Positions 27,500 to 37,715 of a DNA stretch of 64,000 bases are shown here, piece by piece. A model generated the notes under the pieces. The model had not been told where the DNA came from. It made no database searches and saw nothing but the letters and a program-made list of their open reading frames with translations. Source of the stretch: Glandiceps talaboti (Eukaryota > Hemichordata > Enteropneusta > Spengelidae); contig NC_135564.1 of assembly GCF_964340395.1 (NCBI RefSeq), positions 10,379,391-10,443,390 of the forward strand, in the 5' to 3' direction. Position numbers and translations under genes: made by a program. Position 1 is the first letter of the stretch. Every line of letters begins with the position of its first letter.

Positions 27500-28240
27500 G
27501 TCTTATATTTATATGTGACAGTAAATTTTCATTGGATATTTTATATTCTAAACATTAGAAATCATTACCCAACTGTATATATTTCATATATATGCCTGAA
27601 GGAGAGATAAAGTTGTTGCGTAAAGAATCCATTGTGCTCAAGGCATATATATGTACATGGAAAAGTATGTCATCCGCTTTTAGTTCTATGTAAATATTTA
27701 TAAATTAAATTTTTCAAGGCAGGTAATTACCCAATTGTGTATACTGTGTATTAGCCTAGAGGCTATCAGTTGCTTTGAGAATGTCTTCTGAAGAGAGAGA
27801 TGTGTCTTGAGCTTCATAGCCTGTAGACTAAAAGTGTATCTGCTTGGAGGTTAATTGAATTGGTTGCTAAAAAAATTGATGATTACTGTACCAGAATGTA
27901 TAAATGGAAAAAAGTCGTGACTACTTTGATTTCAATATTTATGCAAATATTTGTACACTAAAAATTTCAATACGAGTTCTTCTTCTACTGCCTATGTGCC
28001 TAAAGGACAGAAAAAAATTAGTTGTTAAAAAATTGAAAGTAATTGGGTAACCGACCACTTTTATCCAATTACTTATGCAAATATTTGTGCATAAAATAAA
28101 AATTTCAAGGCTTATCGTGGTCCTAAGTAGTATTTGCCTAGACGACAACTGCATTTATTGTTGAAAGTGACCACTTTTATGCAAATATTTATGCAAATAA
28201 TATTCATGCAAATGTTTATGCAAATGTTTATGCAAATATA
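27500..28240. repeat. Diverged tandem array with seven octamer motifs
   Basis: Related units recur about every 105-185 bp, marked by CTTTTATNCAA, ATGCAAATATTTGT, TTTCAAGGC, GCCTANA and AATTACCCAA. The octamer ATGCAAAT, the classical POU-domain site, starts at 27951, 28075, 28179, 28191, 28206, 28218 and 28230; the last five lie 12-15 bp apart. The array ends about 680 bp before the 5' leader of LHFPL2. Confidence 0.75.
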
Positions 28241-28922
28241 AATCTGGATGCTGTGATTTCTCTGATGTGATCTTCATGTCATGTTTACACATGTTATGTC
28301 CTTGAACCTGTACATGTACTTCAACATACTGTATTTACAAAAGGGCAATTTGGAAACCAGACTATGTGAGTTGGTGAACTCAGCGTATTGTTTCCAAGTT
28401 GCTTTACAAAAATCTATGAAACTCAAGAAAAAACCATTAGATTTCTGAAGTACTTGTTACGAGATTTTCAGGGGTACAATGTCTGTGTGTGATCTGAGAA
28501 CACAGCGAAGTTTGTGTGTCTGGATCCCAGGCCATCCAACCTCTCTGATTACAAACAAAGGATCTACTAAAAGTACACCATCTGTCATTTTGCCCCACTG
28601 AAAGTTGAAAATGGTATTAAGTTTTGAAAACGGTATGTGTTGTGTATACCTTTGGGCAGTTACAGAATTTCTAAGCTTTTAATCCAGAACTAAAAATCAA
28701 GTGCTTGAAGCCAAGAAAAACAAAGGAAGTGAACAAGAACTCTACTACTGAGTGGGATGCACAAGACAGGAAGTGCTGAGGACACTGTTACTATAGCAAC
28801 AGACTTATTAAACAGACAAGTGCTCATTGGTCTCATTGGGTAAACACTGTTGAACTTTCAAAACTGTTATTTATATGTTTGAACATGAAATTTAAATATC
28901 TTGTTTTGCTTTTCTTCTGCAG
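28241..28922 (+). other. Upstream flank or intron just before the LHFPL2 leader
   Basis: AT-rich sequence with an imperfect inverted repeat at 28333-28412 and an X-box-like palindrome GTTACTATAGCAAC at 28787. It ends in the polypyrimidine tract and acceptor at 28922. Confidence 0.6.
28333..28412. repeat. Inverted repeat, MITE-like hairpin
   Basis: TTTACAAAAGGGCAATTTGG and the downstream CCAAGTTGCTTTACAAA form opposing arms around a loop of about 30 bases. Confidence 0.65.
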
Positions 28923-29184
28923 GAAGTGAATAAATTATTGTACATCATTGACCACACACGACTAGACAGCAAAGCAAGTTCAAGTGAGTTCTCAGCACGT
29001 GAGGATTACTCATAGCAGAAGAAAACATTTTACAGAACACATCATCTTGTCGGTGGAGAAAAGAACTGTGAAAACTACCAGGGAGTGTACAACAGAGAGA
29101 GGGTTGTAACACCTAAGAATTCCTGCCAGGGCAGATTTTTTTTTATAATTTCCAATTGCATTTGGAAAGAGACAGACTAGCAGC
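28923..29184 (+). other. LHFPL2: 5' leader (5' UTR part of the first coding exon of LHFPL2)
   Basis: A good splice acceptor ends at 28922: a T/C-rich run from 28900 followed by CTGCAG. From there to the start codon at 29185 there is not one ATG in 262 bases, although the base composition would predict several, and ATGs resume just upstream of the acceptor. This is the pattern of a real 5' UTR. It implies at least one non-coding exon further upstream. A possible donor, CAAGTGAGT with GT at 28984-28985, could split off a 61-base non-coding exon (28923-28983) in some transcripts. Confidence 0.7.
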
Positions 29185-29626
29185 ATGTGTTACGTTATAG
29201 TAACTTGTCGTTCACTGCTATGGACGCTTCTAAGTATTGCTGCGGCGCTGGCAATGGCAGCTGCCATTATCACGCCGCAGTGGCTTGTAGGACCGAGGCG
29301 GAAAGTTGGACTAGATTCTTTAACAGATGATACGACGGTAATATACGACGATGCAGACTCGGATGAATATTATGTACCGTCTATCGGTATCTACAACAGA
29401 TGTACAAAACTACATGAATATGGAAAATTCAGTGATAATTGTGCTCCATATATCGACAGTTTTTCAGAACTTCCGAGTGGATATTGGAAGGCCAGTGTTG
29501 TGTTTATAGGACTCGGATTCACATTACTTTGTATGGTGGTTATTACAGCCATATTTAGTTGCTGCATACGAAGCATTTGCAAGAAAAGTATATTCACAAT
29601 TTCAGGACTTCTACAAGCAGTTGCAG
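29185..29626 (+). CDS. LHFPL2: LHFPL2 tetraspan membrane protein, coding exon 1 (residues 1-147 plus first base of codon 148)
   Basis: This exon encodes the N-terminal two thirds of a lipoma HMGIC fusion partner-like (LHFPL) protein, a four-pass membrane family related to claudins and tetraspanins. The start is set by the characteristic opening MCYVIVTCRS, almost identical to vertebrate LHFPL2, and by the absence of any ATG in the 262 bases before it. Visible parts: TM1 at about residues 11-31, then a first extracellular loop with Trp33, an acidic stretch (residues 48-61), the family signature GIYNRC (68-73) and Cys86, then TM2 at about 102-124 and the start of TM3 at 142. The exon ends in GTTGCAG followed by the donor GTGAGT, giving a phase 1 intron. 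The open frame runs on past the donor to 29712, but that tail resembles nothing in the family. LHFPL2 sits in membranes; in mice it is linked to reproductive tract development. Its biochemical role is unclear. The family call is very secure. Confidence 0.96.
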
Positions 29627-30055
29627 GTGAGTTGATCAAATTTGAAGTTTTCGTTAAAAGACTTGTATTTCATCCATCAATTATTTTTCCATACACCGAT
29701 TGTCATTTTTGAGCCTCTGTATTCCAAGTTTCATTTCAACAGACAATTTCTTTTCAAATCAATAATTTGTAAAGTGAATCATTTGCTGCTAGCCAAGGTC
29801 AGTCAATCTCTGAGTCGAGTGTGTATCTTAGACATTGAAAATATCCATCAAACTGTCCCATCTTTCAATCTATACCCATGTGACTTTTATGAATTTGATA
29901 ACCTGTCTTACTGTAAGGTACGTCTTGTTCAGCCGTATCTGGCTTCTCGATCATTAGTCTTAGCTGATATCGTCGGTGGTAATATCATACTGAGTAGCTA
30001 CATGTCCTCCAGCAACAAATTAAGTTACAAATCTTACGATCTGTTCATGTGATCA

Positions 30056-30131
30056 TTGTTGTCCATCACAGTAACCATGGCAACACACGTGACTAGGATT
30101 GTCCATCACACTGACCATGACAACAAATTAC
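30056..30131. repeat. 50-bp tandem duplication carrying X-box-like palindromes
   Basis: TTGTCCATCACAGTAACC ATGGCAAC is followed about 40 bp later by TTGTCCATCACACTGACC ATGACAAC. The first copy contains GTAACCATGGCAAC at 30071-30084. Confidence 0.7.
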
Positions 30132-30277
30132 AAATCTTTTAATCTGTCCTTGTTTTTGCACATCTGGAGAATATTGACCGTTGTCTTTGAACATCATAAA
30201 TCACTAGACATCCTCAAGGTTTTTCCAACACAACCCAGACTCTTTATCTCTAGAGCTCAGCTCGAGGACCCCATCCA

Positions 30278-30278
<1 letters not shown>

Positions 30279-30348
<70 letters not shown>
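30279..30348. repeat. CA microsatellite
   Basis: About 34 CA dinucleotides within the LHFPL2 intron, 650 bp after the donor. Confidence 0.98.
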
Positions 30349-30352
<4 letters not shown>

Positions 30353-31818
30353 ACTGACATACACAGATGGTAAAAAGTTTATGCAAGTTAAATGTAACCC
30401 TCTCCCATGTCCTTTACAAGCTAATGAAGTAGTATTCAAGAATTTAAAATGTACACCATTTCACCAAAGATATACTATATTGCTAATATTTCAACAGAAA
30501 AATAGAATTTTTTCAATGACTTTGAGTATGGATTGTTAATACATATACGATCTTGACCTGTTGGTAATTTGGTCAAACAAAACCAATTAATATACTTCCA
30601 ACGGATTCACATATTTTCTTTAGTCACCACTGAATATAAGAATTTAAGGAAATATACCTACCCTTTCCTTTCCCAACCCAAATGAGAGAGATGTTTATGA
30701 ATGATCTATAGTACTTGACTAAAAAAATGAATATCATTTTATTTTCAAATTGGTAAATTTTGGTGGTGTAACTTTTTCAAGTTAAAAATAATCTCGTAAC
30801 AGTCCTGGAGGTGGATTAACATGTTATTGACTTTAATTTAACTATTTTGAGTTTTAGTAAAATGCCACTCTTGCATGTAAAAGCTAGAATTTTTGTTTGT
30901 TAATGTGCTCTCAGACAGTCTCTAAGTTGGACAGTACAATATAATTACTTTGGAACCTCAGACAGAGAAGAGACCCATCATGAACACTGGACTAAGGATA
31001 CCAACTACCATCAATTTACGGACATATTATTCCACCATTTCAGAGATACATGTAAACATTAACGCTGAATAATTAAATCATATTGTGATCAAGGTTCATA
31101 GTGGACAGATTGAAACATCACATTCGTTTCCAATTTACCGTTCCAAATTATTTATATTGTACTGTGCAATTGATTCTTGGATTATTGAAGCATACTCTCC
31201 ATTAGTCTTGTAAGTTGAACGTGAAACATACAAAAAAAGTTTATGCGATACGTAACAAAACTCAAACGTATTGTAGCATAGCAACTTATTCAATACATAA
31301 ACAGATTTGAACTTTTCGACCCATTGTGTGTTACGATGGACGACGGATCATTGTAGAATTTCTTAGTGTTAAGTAGTAACTGTATTGTGTTATGATCTGT
31401 TTACCAACATGTTAAACTGACATACGATCTGAATATCAATATGGCCTGCAGACAATGAAACAAAGAAAAAAGAAATCAGATCGTGTTCTCCTTAGAAATG
31501 AAAACAGAAACAAATAAGTCCTTCTAAAACTTTTTGAATGTTTTGTCGGCCTAGTTTTATAGACGACCTAGTAAAGAAAAGTCTTTCAATAAAATTTAAA
31601 AACAGGACCGCAACATAAAGTTTGATTACAAGTTACACCCATTAAGTTTAGGAAATTTAACAGTTTTGGTAAACTTTGTGAGAATGTTAAATGTTTTATA
31701 GGATGTTTAGCATACCAGGGATTATATGGAGGAATCAAAGCCCAAATTACAACATTATGTACATGTATGGATAACGGTTTTCTTAAATACTGCATCGTGC
31801 AGTCACCTCATGCAAGAT
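30349..31818. other. Intronic stretch without features
   Basis: AT-rich sequence. The 69-codon minus-strand frame at 31586-31795 is not recognised. Nothing else seen. Confidence 0.5.
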
Positions 31819-32214
31819 TCTACAGCGTGTTGCAAGTTAGTGTTCACTGACCTTGTTTGATACAACCACACAGAAACAAATTTTTTTTTTTTTTTTTTAA
31901 TTATTACATATATTAGAAACTGCATATGCTACACAAAGATACCAAAATTGAATGACTACAGTTTCTTGCTACATTGTGTCTAAATGAAATGAACTAAAGT
32001 GTCACCATGCAGACAACAAATTCAGACATCAAAACATTGGCACCTGCATGTCTGTGTTTAGTTGCAGTATGTTTAAAATGGTTCTTTTCATGTAGACAAA
32101 ATGTAGCAAGAAATTGCAATCATTAGAGTGTAGAAAGTGCATGAGTGTCTTGCAGGTTTATGTGTGGTTGTATCATACAGAGTCAGTGAACACTAACATG
32201 AAATGGGCTCTACA
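31819..32214. mobile_element. Fold-back MITE-like element, family C copy 1
   Basis: The left terminus TTAGTGTTCACTGACC ... TGATACAACCACACA is matched in reverse at the right terminus (TGTGTGGTTGTATCA ... GTCAGTGAACACTAA), with terminal inverted repeats of about 45 bp. Inner arms TTTCTTGCTACATT and AATGTAGCAAGAAA also pair. There is no open frame, and a T run of about 19 lies at 31881-31899. A second copy is at 50850. Confidence 0.85.
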
Positions 32215-35200
32215 AAAAGTGACTTGAAGATTTATGCTAGAAGACAGTGCAGTCTTTGGGTACTGGGGCATGCAGGTGTAAGTAGCAGCTACTATAGTAG
32301 TGAGGCTGGGTTAAAACCCACACTAAAAACAATGTGAATTTTGTCAATGATAAAATTATTACATCACTTGAAATTGTTCTCTTTACTTCAAAATTCACTA
32401 CAATACACTACATGAATCTGTGCCATAGTTACGATAATACCTACTTCTAAGTTACAAAGTTTAGTGTAAAAGCCAAATTCTTTAAATGGTGCAAGGCTGA
32501 CACAACAATTTCATTGGCATGACAAAATTTGATGTCCCTATCCCTTTAATACCACATGGCAATTACTCATAAAGAAAAACAATTTTTTTTGGTCGTTAAT
32601 AACTTTTTCATTGTATTATTCAGAATTGTCAGGGTTGTCTTTTATCTAAGGTCTCATTGTCTATACTCTTCACTTAAAAAAATAATTGAAACTTTTTCTT
32701 TTACATTAATTGACTTCTACATTTAATAGTAAAAGTTTTGACTCAAAATATGAACAGTACTGGTTCAGTGTCGTATCATCTACAACAGTGGAAACAAAGC
32801 TCTCAGCTAACTAAAACTGTTCTTGCAACAAGTTGATATAAGCTATTGAATGGATGTTAGCTTTATTGTACTCACAGTAGGGTGGCGTTTCTGATGACTG
32901 TCGTGATCTTACAGTGTGTGTCTTGGGGAAATTGTGTTCAACTCTTCCGACTATCTCGATTACAGGGTGATTGTATTCACACACAAAAAAAGACAATGCT
33001 ATCACCCACTTCTATAAACTACCACATGAAACAACAATAGTTTTAGTTTGTGTCTATCTGAATAATAAGTTGACAAGCTTCTTTTTCACAGTAGAATAAT
33101 GTGTGTGCACCGTGATGGTCCGTGTTACGTAGAATTCTCATGCTATTAATGTCCTAGCTGTTGCAGTCTAGTTCCGATACGGTATCGTTACGATTTACAC
33201 TCACATGGTTTTATATAGTTAGGAACCTTGTTGGCATCCAGACTATAGCCGCTGTTGTCTGTTCTTCGCTTGAAAGATATTAAAGATAACTGTCACTTTT
33301 AGATTTACACGACAATTTATGCCATTTTATTGATAGAAAGCAGATGTTTCATCTTATATCCCACAACTACCTTTTATACAAGTTAATAAACTTACATTGC
33401 CCTGTAATTAAACTCCAAATGCTACTTCAGGAAATGAAAAGAAAAGAGTAGATCGACCATAATCAACCCTTAAAACTGATGATGGACATTTATGCATGCT
33501 GTGGGTCTCTTTTAAATAATTTATGGTACAATTTGAACATTTTCTGGGGTCAATCAAACATGGATGACGTTTGTTAATTATGTCAGCATCAGGTTATTTT
33601 TTGGCAAAGCAAAGCTTCAGGGGGATATTTGTCTCGAATTGAAATGTCTGTTATCAGTTCGTTTATGAATATCGTTAGCTCCTGTAGTTTTAAAACATGG
33701 AGATTGGTATCATCGTTCAGTGAACAGCCCATGACATCTGCTTCAATTCTCACAAATTTATACCAAATGTTCATTGAACAGAGAAATTCCAAGCTGTAGT
33801 GTTTTGAAACAAGGATGGTGTAATTAGTTCCTGTGTAATAGAATTGGGTAGCATGTACTCACCAGCTGGTGTTTTTTTAAAGTTATAATTCTGTCCAAAT
33901 GAAAACAATCGCACTTTTTTGTGGCTTTGAACGTTCTCAAATGTTAAAAATCATGTGTAACATATATAGGAAAGTTTTGGTCAAAGTGTTAAAACGACCT
34001 CACTTTTTTGTGGCTTTGAATGTTAACAATTTGTTATTTTTTAAAACTCTTTCTACCAGTAGGGAGGATGGGTGGCAGTATACAATGTAAGCAAACAAAA
34101 AAACTATCAGTTGGGAAAAACAGGATTTCGATGTATTGATTAAAGTGTTCATAATTGTGATGTAGATGAACTTTTGATAGCATTTTGATATATATTAAAC
34201 TAGATATTGCATTTAACTGTGAGGCTAAAGTGTTATTAAAATTAAACTTCAGAAAAGCCCACTGATATTTTATTTACAAATTCAAGATGGTGGGGAAAGT
34301 ACACGCATTTGTCTGCTTTTAGAGTAGTATCACCCAAGTTGCTTGTCCTTTCCCAGACAAATCCTAGTAATAATACAGTAATTGTAGACATTGGAAAGGA
34401 GATTTTATCAACTTGTAGTTCGTCTCTATTACCTGTTTCGGAAATTTTTTTTTTATTTTTTTTCGGTGTGAGTGTCTGAAATCTAGTAGAACATCTTAAA
34501 ATGTGTTCCAGATGTTTGGTTGCACATGAAAGATTATACATTTGTGCCCAATTTGTAAAAAAAAAAAGTGAGGTAACTGTTATTGGTCTTAATACAACAT
34601 AATGCAGAACACGTACTGAGTCTACATCCAAGTTGTTGATTGGTATATTTTCCCTTTAGACACAATTGATTCGTACTTTAGGGATGGATGGGAATTTTTC
34701 TTTCTTTTAAAGTTCAGAGAGGTCTCCATGGTGACTGCAGTCTGGAATTTAGTCTGGAAACTATCCAGTCTGCATCATTTCACGCAGTCTGACTTCATTC
34801 ACATGTACTCAGACTAGAATCAGATTATTGTGTCAGGATGGCCCAGTTTTACAGGTTTCAATGTCATCATCACAATATGCAAATAATATGCTAATTGTCA
34901 TGGTATGCAAATAGTATGTAAATGAGCATTTGAGTGATGCTTTTTTCAAATGAGAATGTGAATATGATTAACTCTGTTACAACTGTATATTTTTTATAGC
35001 CATAACCAAAAAATCATCAGGACAGTTCTTGTACATGTATAACAAATATTTTTTTTTCATGTATGAATTTTTGTCTTGTTCATGGCAGCCACACTTTCAC
35101 AAGTGAACTATGGAAAACACTGCAAGATAAGAACACAAATACCCTGAGTACCTACACTACTGACACTCGCACATCATGGGGGTTCTGTTAATATTACATT

Positions 35201-36231
35201 TTTTAATCCGAAACAACAAATTTTGTCAAATATTGTGCTTTTACATAATTTCGTGTACATCAGTGAATATTCGCATGCATTTGCATACAGGTATCCCAAT
35301 GTGTCATTGCAGTATAGCTTGCCAGTATTCTTTTGCTGTGAAATAGTCAGTTTCAGGATTTCCCATCATGCATTTTTACAAAGAATGATGATTCCTCAAC
35401 AACCTAATTTACAAAGGATAAAAAAAAAATTCACATAATTTTCCGGAGATATGAGTAATCTTTTAGAGTGAAGCGATTCAGCTCAATTTGTCATGTAAGC
35501 TTTGATAACGTTGGTTGTAAACTACGTCAAAACTCAAAAGAAATGTTTTTGAAATATTACCAAAAAGGTAGTATGTATCAATGATGGATAGGTTGCCATG
35601 GTTTCAAGGGACAAATTTATTTACAATGACGACTCTGTGGGATGATTCTCTTTTATCTGTAAGATAATTGAGGAATAATTATGACATGATTCTTCCCATT
35701 AATTCAAATTATTCAGTAGATATGTATCTCTTGGGTTTAGTAAAATATTTTGGCACTATATAACAGATTATTGTGTCGACTAAATGTCTGGAGTCGATCG
35801 GCACTTTTTAGATATATGAACAAGTCTTAGAGAGAAAGGTGAAAGATGAGACATTGAACAATCAAAGATTATCATTAAATATTCGCTCTTTGTTCTGTAA
35901 GCGGGTAGAATGAGTCAGAGATGCGAGACTTGTTAGTTGGGAGAGTATAACCTAGTGAATTCTAGAGAAAGAGTGATTCAGCTATTACCTAGAGCAAATG
36001 AAATTAATGCCAGATTTTCACTTTCAAGGGAATCAATTTTCATATAAATAAGAAAGTGTACGTAATAGTGGAACCTGTACACGTTATATTCTAAGACATT
36101 TCATGTCTTCCCAGGCTGGGAAAGGAGAATTTGACTCTTTTGATGGGGTTTATATAGAGTTTGAATTTTATTTTTTGATGCAAAGTGTTCGATCTTCATT
36201 ATATAGTCTTGTCCCAACTTGAATTAATATG
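32215..36231. other. Intronic stretch around the family D copy
   Basis: Besides the element above it holds a segment at 33172-33240 related to 25690-25760 (both with GGTATCGTTAC followed by ATTTACAC), an 89-bp-spaced direct repeat of CACTTTTTTGTGGCTTTGAA at 33912 and 34001, and two octamers at 34877 and 34905. No gene recognised. Confidence 0.5.
32798..33060. mobile_element. Inverted-repeat element, family D copy 1
   Basis: CTAACTAAAACTGTT on the left opposes ATAGTTTTAGTTTGTG on the right; between them CTCGATTACAGGGTGATTG and TATCACCCAC form a second stem. The same layout and sequence recur at 59378-59638. Confidence 0.75.
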
Positions 36232-36282
36232 AAACTGGTTAAAACTGGTTAATACTGGTTAAAACTGGTTCAAACTGAAACC
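36232..36282. repeat. Short tandem repeat of AAAACTGGTT
   Basis: Four near-identical 10-11-base units, followed within 200 bp by scattered inverted copies (AACCAATTT, AACCACC). Confidence 0.8.
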
Positions 36283-36668
36283 TGAGTTTCTGTCCCCAAG
36301 AGAAAACAGAGGAATGGATTTGAATTGATTCACTTTTGCTATTATGTCAGTTCTAAACCAATTTACATTGAATCAGTTCGAAACCACCTGGGTTTCGATC
36401 CGATTCAATAAAATTGGTTCAAATGCGTTGTAGGGCATGCAGGGAGAAGAGAACCAATTTTGATTGAAGTTTGAACCAATTTAAAATTCCAAATGAGAAC
36501 AGGGCGGAATGTCTTTTGAATGTTTATGTATTATTATGCCGGAATACTAGGTTCAAGTTATGGAACATGAAAGGAAAGTAGATATACTTCAGTATTATCA
36601 GAATACTACAGGTGACTTTTACAGTAATAAGCAGCAAAAATTATCCCCCAATCCATATAAACCAAACT

Positions 36669-36745
36669 TAATAATAATAATAATAATAATAATGTTGGGT
36701 TCTTATATAGCGCTTTCCCATGCCATGCTCAAAGCGTTTTACAAT
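36669..36745. repeat. AAT microsatellite followed by an AGCGCTTT-type interspersed repeat tail
   Basis: TAA trinucleotides (36669-36693) are followed by GTTGGGTTCTTATATAGCGC, then GCTCAAAGCGTTTTACAATT. From memory this combination recurs widely in marine invertebrate genomes as part of interspersed repeats; I cannot name the family here. Confidence 0.6.
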
Positions 36746-37342
36746 TACGCCCAAATAATTGATCGTGAAAAGAACAAAAATGATGCCAGTGAAAATACAG
36801 TTACGTCACAATATTTGAAATTAAAAAGAAAAAGAAAAACGTTCAGTTTTAGCTACTCTTCTGTCCATGTACATAGCATTTTTGCTAAGATTTGAGGATC
36901 TCATAATACGTAAAATTAGAAGATTGCGCAGAATTTATCAAGCGAAAGTAAATTTGAAAAATCAGAACATTTTGATGTGAATTCAGTCGAGGAATTCCAA
37001 CCAGATTAGCATTCAGGTATTGGTTTTAGAACATATAGACTCAGTTTTATACATGGTTTAATTATACTATCATTTACATAATTATATTTAAAACACAAGA
37101 GGACAAGATTTTATAATCGATATCTAATTATTAATTTAAAGTGTCATTAGTCTCATACTGATGTAGCTATAATTTACATTATCATAATCAGCATGTAAGT
37201 TTATTGATTTCTTTGTTTCATTTGTTGCTAAATTTAGAAACAATGTTCTACACAAACTTCTACTACCTATGATAAGTTTACCATTTAGTTCCTATATAGA
37301 TACATAATACATATATGTAGGAAATGTAAGCACTTGTATTTT

Positions 37343-37351
37343 GTGTATATG

Positions 37352-37429
<78 letters not shown>

Positions 37430-37715
37430 TATGTATGTATGTATGTATGTATGTATCGTATGTATGTATGTATGTATGTATGTATGTATGTATGTATGTA
37501 TGTGTATGTGTGTATGTATGTATGTATGTATGTATGTATGTATGTATGTATGTATGTGTGTGTATGTGTGTATGTATGTATGTATGTATGTATGTATGTA
37601 TGTATGTATGTATGTGTGTGTATGTGTGTATGTATGTATGTATGTATGTATGTATATATGTATGTATGTATGGGTGTATTATATACTGGTGTGTGTGTGT
37701 GTGTGTATGTATGTG
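37343..37715. repeat. GT and GTAT microsatellite with higher-order units
   Basis: A GT run (about 37363-37421) leads into GTAT tetramers, interrupted about every 55-60 bases by GTGTATGTGTGTATG, which gives a higher-order period. The long Cys/Val/Met and His/Thr frames here are artefacts. Confidence 0.97.

Noticed and set aside
27138-27518. 126-codon plus-strand frame
   Set aside because: No recognisable family or topology, and composition like the flanks.
29627-29712. Extension of the LHFPL2 frame past 29626
   Set aside because: A strong GTGAGT donor sits at 29627 and the true TM3 continuation is found in frame at 51267, so the extension is intronic.
34242-34631. 129-codon minus-strand frame in the intron
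   Set aside because: Low-complexity Lys run in the middle, no family match, no splice sites.
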